Shown here piece after piece: positions 1-6,154 of a stretch of DNA of 12,549 bases (the stretch's first letter is position 1; each line of letters opens with the position of its first letter). The translations under genes were made by a program, and so were the position numbers. Origin of the DNA: Pirellulaceae bacterium (lineage in GTDB: Bacteria; Planctomycetota; Planctomycetia; Pirellulales; Pirellulaceae); contig JASLRF010000416.1 in assembly GCA_030744095.1 (NCBI GenBank), forward strand, positions 1 to 12,549, read 5' to 3'. Below the pieces are notes generated by a model. That model had not been told where the DNA came from. It ran no database searches and saw only the letters and a list, made by a program, of their open reading frames with translations.

Positions 1-96
1 CACCCCGACGATGCCTCCCTACCGTCCTCGGACCTTCCAACACCCCTAACCTTTTTTTTTTTGTGGGTTTTTGTGGCTGTGTATATTCGCGGTGGG

Positions 97-112
97 CCCC
101 CCCCCCCCCCCC
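97..112. repeat. 16-base poly-C tract
   Basis: Sixteen consecutive C residues follow GGTGGG, and an 11-T run lies at 52-62. Homopolymers this long are rare in bacterial chromosomes outside phase-variable loci. They are also typical places for base-calling or assembly error. No gene with a clear function spans the tract, so a role in phase variation is not supported by what is visible. Confidence 0.7.
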
Positions 113-344
113 ACGACTCTGATCAGCCAGGGCCTCCCGCCACCCAATCTGAGTGTCGCCTTTTCACCACATCCGTTGCGTGAAAGCCCCAAGCCGCAAA
201 CCACGGTTCGTGTGCGCAATCCGTTGCCCATCAACCACCTATTCGCAAAACATGCGACGCGGAAGACTGGCACAGGCATTGCACATCGTAATCCAAGACG
301 AAGTTTGGACTGCTTGGCATTTCCGCTTGCATCGAACGCGTCTG

Positions 345-361
345 GCGGGGCAACGCCCCGC
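345..361 (+). promoter_or_regulatory. GC-rich hairpin upstream of the acetyltransferase gene
   Basis: A perfect 7-bp stem (GCGGGGC / GCCCCGC) encloses an AAC triloop. Flanking CTG and CAG could lengthen it across a small bulge. It ends 16 bases before the chosen ATG at 378. It could be a 5'-leader structure that dampens translation, or the terminator stem of a transcript entering from the left. There is no T-tract after it. Its function is unproven. Confidence 0.35.
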
Positions 362-377
362 GACAGAAAGTGGAATC

Positions 378-1460
378 ATGCGAGTTGTAGAAGTCAATTC
401 GATCGACGGTCTGCCTGGCCTACGACTCGCCTGGCGGTCGTTGCTCAGTGAGACTCCGGGAGCGAGTTTCCATCAGTCGTGCGAATGGATGGAGGCAATT
501 TTCCGTCACCAGCAGCCAACATCACGATTGCGAGTTCTGTTGGTGACCGGTGGTGGCGAGACAGTTGGAATCCTGCCATTGGTCCAAACAGAGCGTTCCA
601 CTCCGTTGGCCTCCCTTCGCGTGGTTGGCTATCCGAACGATCGGTGGTCGCCATTTCAGGGCCCGATTGGCCCTCATCCGACTGCCACGCTGATGGCCGG
701 ATTGCGACACCTGTCCAACAGCGAACAGGACTGGGACGTTTTGGAGCTTCGGGATGTCGACCGTGCCACGGCGAATTACGCGCGAACGCGCACCTCGCTT
801 GAGGTTGCGGAAATGAGTTTTCAGGAGACCGACCTATCACCCCGCCTCCTGATCGACCTCCAGAAGCAGCCGAACGACTTCATTGCAAGTCGGCGTTTGG
901 CTCAGTGCGAGCCGAACGCATCCAACGAACATCGCCGCTCCTCGCGCGACCGTTTGACATTTGAACGCCACCGACCACGCGGTACCATGTACGATGATGC
1001 GAATCCTCGCTGGGACCTCTTCGAGCGGTGTCTGGAACTGCCACGCGACAACCGTCAGCCCCATGATGTGACCAAGAAGTTTCTACGCGACATCCATGTG
1101 GCGGCCTGCCGATCTGGTGCGGCCGACATGAACGTGCTTCGACACGGCAACGAGATCCTCGCTTGCTGCTACAACGTTCACATCGCCGGAGTTCTAATCG
1201 GGGTATTCGGCGGAAGTATACTCGGTAGCCAATCGCCGTACTGTGCGGACCGGACGGCCATGCAGCCACTCGTCTCCAAAATGCTGCAGGACAGTATGGC
1301 GAAGCACGACGTGCGGTGGTTACCCGCCGTGGAGTTCTCTTGCCCGGCGTGGCCATCTACATCGCTTCGTCGCTCGCGATTCGTGCACCACCGCCAACGC
1401 AGTGCCAGCCGCCTGATGCGACGCGTGGCAAGTTGTTTTCCACGGCTAGCAACACCGTAG
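378..1460 (+). CDS. Degenerate GNAT / FemAB-CelD-like acetyltransferase
   Basis: The 360-residue frame resembles the Acetyltransf_6 (CelD/BcsL, FemAB-like) family of acyltransferases, which transfer acyl or aminoacyl groups in envelope or polysaccharide metabolism. The N-terminal half fits well (PGASFHQS..W, VGILPL, the YPNDRWSPFQGPIG segment, WDVLELRDVD). So does the FERHRP..DDANPRWDLFE block and the C-terminal STSLRRSRFVHH. The ATG at 378 is chosen because family similarity begins there; no strong ribosome site is visible. Two defects stand out. The helix expected after 'ASR' is scrambled: W is read in another frame at 898-900 and VRAER in a third at 905-919, and the main frame resumes near 950. 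The conserved SWQGSS-like stretch expected after the DLFERC block is missing. The gene may be decaying or encode an inactive protein. It is convergent with the CHAT gene. Confidence 0.6.
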   Translation: MRVVEVNSIDGLPGLRLAWRSLLSETPGASFHQSCEWMEAIFRHQQPTSRLRVLLVTGGGETVGILPLVQTERSTPLASLRVVGYPNDRWSPFQGPIGPHPTATLMAGLRHLSNSEQDWDVLELRDVDRATANYARTRTSLEVAEMSFQETDLSPRLLIDLQKQPNDFIASRRLAQCEPNASNEHRRSSRDRLTFERHRPRGTMYDDANPRWDLFERCLELPRDNRQPHDVTKKFLRDIHVAACRSGAADMNVLRHGNEILACCYNVHIAGVLIGVFGGSILGSQSPYCADRTAMQPLVSKMLQDSMAKHDVRWLPAVEFSCPAWPSTSLRRSRFVHHRQRSASRLMRRVASCFPRLATP

Positions 1461-1571
1461 CCGGCGTCTCTGTAGCCGAAGTTCTTAAGACCCTTGAGAC
1501 CTCGGCAGCAAATCAAAGCTGATCGTCACATGAGAGTCTCTGTTCTGCGCACCGTGAGCGCGTGTTTGATA

Positions 1572-1598
1572 GTAGCAGGCACACGGAGTGCCTGCTAC
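1572..1598. terminator. Perfect 11-bp hairpin between convergent genes
   Basis: The arms GTAGCAGGCAC and GTGCCTGCTAC pair perfectly around a 5-base loop (ACGGA). The hairpin sits between the convergent stops of the acetyltransferase (1460) and the CHAT protein (1627, read leftward), so it could end transcription from both sides. It lacks a long U-tract on either strand, so it may instead be a copy of a dispersed palindromic repeat that also works as a terminator or mRNA end-protecting structure. Confidence 0.6.
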
Positions 1599-1626
1599 AT
1601 TGCCTGCTGCGTTGCACGCGTCAGCC

Positions 1627-4600
1627 TTACTTGACCGCCGCCGGCTTGGCATCGGCAATCGCTTCAGGTCCACCTGGAAGTGGCTGCACGCCTGTATCGA
1701 CGAGCAGATAGCCCGACCAGAAAAACGGATGATCGGCATTCGGAGCTCGGTCGAGCCGCCGGTCTTTGACTCGAGGTTCGCGTTCCAAGTCCAGCTCACC
1801 GGCCCGCACCAGTTGTACACTTCGCTGCCACGCATCTGCGGCAACGCTGTAGGGAAGCTCTTGAGTGAACTCGCGGACCAGATCGTAGCTGGTTTGGCCG
1901 CCAGTCCGCCATCGACTGAGTAGGATGGTGCGCGTACCAGTCGCCATCAACCCAGTAACAGTCAGAAACAACTCGTTGCCCGTGGATCGACGTTTGAGTC
2001 CATCTTCGGCAGCCGTATGGAACCCTGGCATCACAACTTGCTGGGGAGCTCCCCAGGGCAACGCGATCCAGCTATCTAACGTGCCGCCAGCCTTGCCACG
2101 GTCAATTTGCAGTGGCGACCAATCATACGGTCCCCGCGCGCGATCAACCATATCGTGCAAGATCACGACGCGATCACAGAGCGTCGCAAACAGGTTCGAG
2201 GGTGCCGGCAGTGGGTCGGTCAAACGCGTGACACGAGACAGGCCGGCCTTTAGATCTGTGACCGCTGTATCCGAAATTTCTGGTGCTGCCCGTGGAAACA
2301 ATGCACCTGCCACAACTGCCGTTTCCGCAACAGGGCCGGTGCGCCGCGCGTCAGGCAGCGACAACGAGACGGTTGGAACATATCGCAGCCGCACTTTCGA
2401 AATGATGGGTGTCGTCTTCGCGCCGTCGACGATCTGCAACGATTCAAATGGGACATACCAAAGCGGGCCATCGGGAACGACAACCAGTTCGTCAAATCGG
2501 TCCCAGACGCTGGCGTTGGCATTGTTGATCAGTCGCTTCAAAACCTCCTGGGCGATCCCTTTCCAGGCCGGATCCGCGAATTTGTCCAGCTCGATCGCCT
2601 GATTACCATCCAGATGTCCCATTGAACGCAACAATGCGCTGATTTGTGCGCGCACCTTAACGGGCGTTTCCAACTGCCAGGTAGAATAGTTCGACTTGCC
2701 AAACAGGAACGCATAAGCGCCGCGCGAGGTGATCAGAAACGAGAGGACCAACTGCCGCTCGGGCAGCTCCGCCTGTAGCTTCTTGAAACTCAATTGGGGT
2801 GGAAAAACGAAATCCGACGGAGTGCGTCGAAGCGCCATCTCGCGTAATAGGACTTCTTGTGCCAAGCTCACTTTCGATAAGTCCGCCAACGACTTGGTTT
2901 GGGCTCGACGTGCGGCGTCGTCATCTGGGACGAGTGGCCCGGCTTCGAGCACTTGTTTGATCGCCGCCGCTTGCTTGGACAACACTGCATATTTTGGATA
3001 GCTGGCCAACAAATCTTGTCGCTGCAGGACCGCTTGAGCTCCAATTGCCTCGGGCGGCGCTTCCAACACCCACCGCAACGCCAAGAGCCGTCCGCCCATG
3101 GGCAAGGTCGTATAGAACCGATGTCGCCGAATTCGATCGGAAATCTCGATGGCGTGTTCCGGCTCTTTGCGCTTAAGGGCCGCCTCAAACCAATGTTCCA
3201 TCGCCGGCAGGTGCGGTGTTAAGACAACCGATAGTGTTTCTACTGGATCGACGGCCCAGTCCGTGGGTCCCGGCTCACGCAACGCCGATTCGTACAGCTC
3301 GTCCGCCACGCGATCGGTCAAGACCCCGCTAGTATAAAGCCGATCGACCAAACCAATTTCGAACAATCGAAATGAGGACTTTGTCTGATATGCCAAGAGC
3401 GAGGCGAAATCTACGTCACCCGCTTTCAGGTTACCCGTTTGGTAATTGACCAGCGCAGCCACATATTGCATACGTGCGCCAACCGCTCCGGCCAGTATTT
3501 CTGTCCGAGCTGCGCGCCGACGCGCCTGATCGACAAAGGCGACAGCAGCCACGGGCTCGTTCAACTCGGCCGAGTTCTGCGCGGCAGCCAGTAGCAGGGA
3601 TACTTCCAGCCACCGAGACTGGCGTTGCGACCAATCGGTGGCACCCGCCAGTGGTGGGTATAGGCCTTTTTGCCCGGTTACGATGTGCGTCAGCAAGCCG
3701 TTGCGAAAAGCCTCCTCCATGACATCGAATTGCTCGAACAGCGCCCCACTGATCGTTGCCTCGAAATAGAACTTGGCGGCGTTGGTGAATTGTTTTTGTT
3801 GAATCGAAAGTTGACCTAATTGCAGTAGGGTCAGGGGTGTCAGCGGGTGGTCAAATGTCTCCGCCACTTGCAGACCCCTGGTCAGTTCACCAATGGCCGT
3901 CTCACCTTTACCAGCGGCGGCGTAGGCCATTCCCAACTGGACGCTGACCCAGGCTTGAGACCAGTGATTCGGTGGTGCAGGCCGCAGTGACAAGGCTTGG
4001 AGCACTTGGGCCGTCAGCGGATCGTGCGGACATGCCAAGCCCATGATTTGGTGGCGACGCCGAATGGCAACAGCACTGCAACGCGCAATCTCGTGGGCAT
4101 TGATCATATGATACTCGGGCAACGCCACGACACCGCCTTGCTGGATCACTCGCTCGTTGTCAGTTCGGCCCTGCAAGATTGGATATCTGTTTGGAAACCG
4201 TGCGAGTCCGGTAGCTCGTCCACTCGGCCCCCAGGTCAACGGTCGACGCGAACTTCGGTTGTCTGGCCCCAGCGTCGGAAAGTCGACTCGCAGCATCCAG
4301 TGACGATGCGCAACCAACAAATTCAAGGCATGAGTGTATTGTTCTAGTGCCGGTGCCAATTCGCCCATCTGAAACAGGCATTCGCCCATCATTGTGTAGT
4401 AACAAATTGAATCGACCCAACGGCCTTCGGTGGTCCGGATGCCGGACTTGCCCGCAGATTGAAAATCACGCAGCGCCGATCGGAAGTCTCCGTCCTGGTA
4501 CACCAACTGTGCTTGGTAGTAATCCGGTCCTGGATAATCGCGAGACGGCGCACCGAATTGCGCTGCTGCGATCTGCGGCATGAAGGCCACAGTGGAGAAC

Positions 4601-4650
4601 AAGACCCCAAGCAAAAGAACACGATATGTGCATCCGCGATTGCTTTTCAT
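1627..4650 (-). CDS. Secreted TPR / CHAT-domain protein
   Basis: This 1007-residue protein begins with a Sec signal peptide (hydrophobic VLLLGVLFSTVAFMP, cleavage probably after AAA near residue 30), so it should be exported. Residues about 35-460 are helical and TPR-like (YYQAQLVYQDGDFRSAL; AMAYAAAGKGETAIGEL-type repeats). The C-terminal third, from about residue 630, matches a CHAT fold: LPERQLVLSFL, then ELVVVPDGPLWYVPFESL near 725, GTRTILLSRWRTGG near 910, and the closing HPFFWSGYLLVDTG. CHAT proteins are caspase-like, often protease modules joined to TPRs. Here the usual His-Gly and SAC-x-T motifs are not seen: the matching places read VVILHDMVD (H832) and VVMPGFHTAAED (F877). The domain may therefore be a non-catalytic scaffold. 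The ATG is supported by GGAG 8 bases upstream. The gene stands alone, diverging from the small lipoprotein and convergent with the acetyltransferase. Its partner and function are unknown. Confidence 0.85.
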   Translation of the reverse strand: MKSNRGCTYRVLLLGVLFSTVAFMPQIAAAQFGAPSRDYPGPDYYQAQLVYQDGDFRSALRDFQSAGKSGIRTTEGRWVDSICYYTMMGECLFQMGELAPALEQYTHALNLLVAHRHWMLRVDFPTLGPDNRSSRRPLTWGPSGRATGLARFPNRYPILQGRTDNERVIQQGGVVALPEYHMINAHEIARCSAVAIRRRHQIMGLACPHDPLTAQVLQALSLRPAPPNHWSQAWVSVQLGMAYAAAGKGETAIGELTRGLQVAETFDHPLTPLTLLQLGQLSIQQKQFTNAAKFYFEATISGALFEQFDVMEEAFRNGLLTHIVTGQKGLYPPLAGATDWSQRQSRWLEVSLLLAAAQNSAELNEPVAAVAFVDQARRRAARTEILAGAVGARMQYVAALVNYQTGNLKAGDVDFASLLAYQTKSSFRLFEIGLVDRLYTSGVLTDRVADELYESALREPGPTDWAVDPVETLSVVLTPHLPAMEHWFEAALKRKEPEHAIEISDRIRRHRFYTTLPMGGRLLALRWVLEAPPEAIGAQAVLQRQDLLASYPKYAVLSKQAAAIKQVLEAGPLVPDDDAARRAQTKSLADLSKVSLAQEVLLREMALRRTPSDFVFPPQLSFKKLQAELPERQLVLSFLITSRGAYAFLFGKSNYSTWQLETPVKVRAQISALLRSMGHLDGNQAIELDKFADPAWKGIAQEVLKRLINNANASVWDRFDELVVVPDGPLWYVPFESLQIVDGAKTTPIISKVRLRYVPTVSLSLPDARRTGPVAETAVVAGALFPRAAPEISDTAVTDLKAGLSRVTRLTDPLPAPSNLFATLCDRVVILHDMVDRARGPYDWSPLQIDRGKAGGTLDSWIALPWGAPQQVVMPGFHTAAEDGLKRRSTGNELFLTVTGLMATGTRTILLSRWRTGGQTSYDLVREFTQELPYSVAADAWQRSVQLVRAGELDLEREPRVKDRRLDRAPNADHPFFWSGYLLVDTGVQPLPGGPEAIADAKPAAVK

Positions 4651-4975
4651 TCGACCATCTCCGTTGGCGGCTCGGTGAATTGTGCGGGGACTCCGCTCGA
4701 TAGGAAGAGTTCGCCGATTGGTTCCGAGCCAGACATGGTGGCACTGGCGCTAGACAACTGAAGATGCTAGCGTTGCGTGACGAGTGACCAGATCATGTTA
4801 CTACCTTGCCCAGTTCCTCTCATGATACCCGACGATGCCCAATCGGGCGAGAAACTAAGGCTTCAGCGGCGAGTTTTCGGGTCACACAGGTTTTTCCAGC
4901 TTTTCCTCAAGCCGCACCAATTCGTGGACCGATAAGCTGTAACGATTAAGCCGATTTTATCGAGAGAACAGAACG
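4651..4975. other. Divergent intergenic region, CHAT gene / small lipoprotein
   Basis: This 325-bp stretch must carry promoters for both divergent genes. I find no convincing -35/-10 pair or operator. A weak inverted repeat (CGCTAG / CTAGCG, 4748-4753 and 4767-4772) is the only symmetry noticed. There is no coding frame with recognisable similarity. Confidence 0.5.
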
Positions 4976-5206
4976 ATGAAACCCAACAACTCGACACATT
5001 GGACGAAGGCGGTTTTGCTGGGCGCAGGTCTGGCGGCATTGAGTGCCACAGGTTGCCAGTCTCATATTGGCGGCCAGACCCTCCCCAGTCCGTATTACCT
5101 CACTGACGACGTTCAGTATTTCGCGCCTGGATTGGAAAACAAGCTGTCCAGTGAAGCTGCGGCCATGAAGGCCTTTGATGCCGATCAGGGAGCGCAAGGC
5201 AACTAG
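4976..5206 (+). CDS. Small lipoprotein, 76 aa, function unknown
   Basis: The protein opens with a basic n-region (K2, K11) and a hydrophobic stretch (AVLLGAGLAALSATGC). It ends in a lipobox-like A-T-G-C, so Cys27 would be lipidated and the mature part is only about 50 residues. The mature part (GGQTLPSPYYLTDDVQYF, then a helical SSEAAAMKAFDADQ tail) resembles short lipoproteins I recall from planctomycete genomes. I know no assigned function for them. ATG is the start; only a weak GAGA lies upstream. A strong hairpin 60 bases after the stop suggests a single-gene transcript. Gene reality is supported by the signal and lipobox, the amphipathic tail and the terminator. Location is probably the periplasmic face of a membrane. 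Confidence 0.75.
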   Translation: MKPNNSTHWTKAVLLGAGLAALSATGCQSHIGGQTLPSPYYLTDDVQYFAPGLENKLSSEAAAMKAFDADQGAQGN

Positions 5207-5265
5207 CTCACCGATCAGGTTCCTCGTTTACACACCGCGTGGCAACGACGACTCAGCTCATTCGC

Positions 5266-5295
5266 TCAACACACCGCCCGCCCGCGGTGTGTTGA
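5266..5295 (+). terminator. 12-bp hairpin after the small lipoprotein gene
   Basis: TCAACACACCGC pairs perfectly with GCGGTGTGTTGA around a 6-base CCGCCC loop, 60 bases after the lipoprotein stop. The stem is long and stable, as in an intrinsic terminator. No U-run follows, so termination could be Rho-aided, or the hairpin may stabilise the mRNA 3' end. The upstream CACACCGCG at 5230-5238 repeats part of the left arm. Confidence 0.6.
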
Positions 5296-5483
5296 CGCGC
5301 ACCTATCCAGTTCGCGCCTGTGCCGATTCGCTGTGAAAATCACGATGAGGGCCCACCAAATGTCGCCAAATGTGGCACCCGATGATCTGCTGGCGAAGGC
5401 AACTCCCATCGCCTAGCTCTACAGCAGTGGATTTGATCTTCGTACGAATGACATTACCACTGGCTTCTCACTGGGTGCCTTGA

Positions 5484-5534
5484 TCTAGACAACGACTGAT
5501 GGGAAACTGGGTCTAGGCAACGACTGATGGGAAA
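5484..5534 (+). repeat. Two-copy direct repeat upstream of apt
   Basis: Two 23-base copies (5484-5506 and 5512-5534) differ at one base (A5489 versus G5517). They are separated by 5 bases, giving a 28-base period. Each contains TCTAGRCAACGACTGATGGG. They end 76 bases before the apt ATG, where paired sites for a transcription factor could lie. A recent local duplication is equally possible. Confidence 0.65.
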
Positions 5535-5546
5535 ACCGTAACGGTT
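5534..5546. promoter_or_regulatory. 13-nt palindrome AACCGT-A-ACGGTT upstream of apt
   Basis: This perfect inverted repeat immediately follows the second copy of the direct repeat and lies 64 bases before the apt start. It is compact enough to be an operator half-site pair but too short to be a strong RNA hairpin. No regulator gene is adjacent, so its role is conjectural. Confidence 0.25.
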
Positions 5547-5610
5547 GGCGGAACTGACCGATGGCCCCGTCAGCTCGCCTCGCCCATTCATTCGAGATGA
5601 AGGACCCCGT

Positions 5611-6144
5611 ATGCCGGAAGCCACTCAATTGGACCTGACGCAGTTTATTCGAGACATCCCGGACTTCCCCAAACCCGGGATTCTTTTCAAGGACATCACC
5701 CCTCTTCTTGCTTCGCCGGAAGCGTTTGGCGAAGCCATTCGGCGGATGGCCGACCACTTTCGAGACCATGATGTCGACGTGATCGTCTCCGCCGAAGCTC
5801 GGGGGTTCATTTTCGCCGCCCCGCTGGCCTTGGAGTTGAAAGCCAGCTTTGTGCCGGTTCGCAAGCCCGGCAAACTGCCGTTTGAGACCCACGCGTTTCA
5901 TTACGAATTGGAATACGGGAAGGACACCTTGGAAATGCACATCGACGGGGTGTCCGATGGCCAACGCGTCTTGGTGGTCGATGACCTGTTAGCCACTGGC
6001 GGCACCGTGGAAGCGTGCTGCCAGCTGCTTGAAAACACCGGTGCGAAGGTCGTGGGTTGCGCGTTCTTGATCTGCTTGGATTTCCTCAATGGTGAACAAC
6101 GTGTCAGCCCGCACGAAGCGTTCAGCTTGATTCACTATTCCTAA
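5611..6144 (+). CDS. apt: Adenine phosphoribosyltransferase
   Basis: Cytosolic purine-salvage enzyme that makes AMP and pyrophosphate from adenine and PRPP. The 177-residue length is normal for the family. The conserved N-terminal block ([20 protein letters not shown]), [12 protein letters not shown], the VRKPGKLP loop and the PRPP-binding signature [14 protein letters not shown] are all intact. The ATG at 5611 is preferred over an in-frame TTG at 5545 because AAGGA lies 6 bases upstream and the protein then begins at the usual family boundary. The gene appears to be transcribed alone. Its stop lies only 10 bp from the stop of the oppositely oriented sulfatase, leaving no room for a terminator between them. 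The repeats upstream are candidate control sites. Confidence 0.97.
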   Translation: MPEATQLDLTQFIRDIPDFPKPGILFKDITPLLASPEAFGEAIRRMADHFRDHDVDVIVSAEARGFIFAAPLALELKASFVPVRKPGKLPFETHAFHYELEYGKDTLEMHIDGVSDGQRVLVVDDLLATGGTVEACCQLLENTGAKVVGCAFLICLDFLNGEQRVSPHEAFSLIHYS

Positions 6145-6154
6145 TCGATCCGGG

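Larger units (their letters stand above)
1..377. other. Left-edge region without a recognisable gene
   Basis: No reading frame here has a recognisable product. Several frames are open only because the stretch is rich in C and T. It contains an 11-T run (52-62), a 16-C run (97-112) and a GC-rich hairpin (345-361) just before the acetyltransferase start. The acetyltransferase frame stays open upstream to about base 153, but those extra residues are Arg/Ser-rich and do not resemble the family's N-terminus, so I treat them as untranslated. Confidence 0.5.
5207..5610. other. Intergenic region between the small lipoprotein and apt
   Basis: This region holds no recognisable gene. It contains the terminator hairpin at 5266-5295, a 10-bp near-tandem CCAAATGTSG pair (5356-5375), the palindrome TTCGTACGAA (5439-5448), a two-copy direct repeat (5484-5534) and a 13-nt palindrome (5534-5546). 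The last two lie just upstream of apt and may be promoter or operator elements. No clear -35/-10 pair was identified. Confidence 0.5.

Noticed and set aside
71..451. Open frame starting with a TTG and running through the poly-C tract
   Set aside because: The Pro run comes directly from the C16 tract, the rest has no family-like pattern, and it overlaps the better-supported acetyltransferase start.
1316..1522. 68-codon ORF overlapping the end of the acetyltransferase
   Set aside because: It is an out-of-frame shadow. The main frame still shows the family's STSLRRSRFVHH ending, and this ORF has no similarity I recognise.
1925..2602. 225-codon plus-strand ORF inside the CHAT gene
   Set aside because: The minus-strand frame is 1007 codons long with a signal peptide and CHAT landmarks; the opposite frame is Ser/Arg-rich with no pattern.
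5484..5534. Possible start of a CRISPR array
   Set aside because: There are only two copies, the gap is 5 bases, and no cas gene is present; this is a simple direct repeat.
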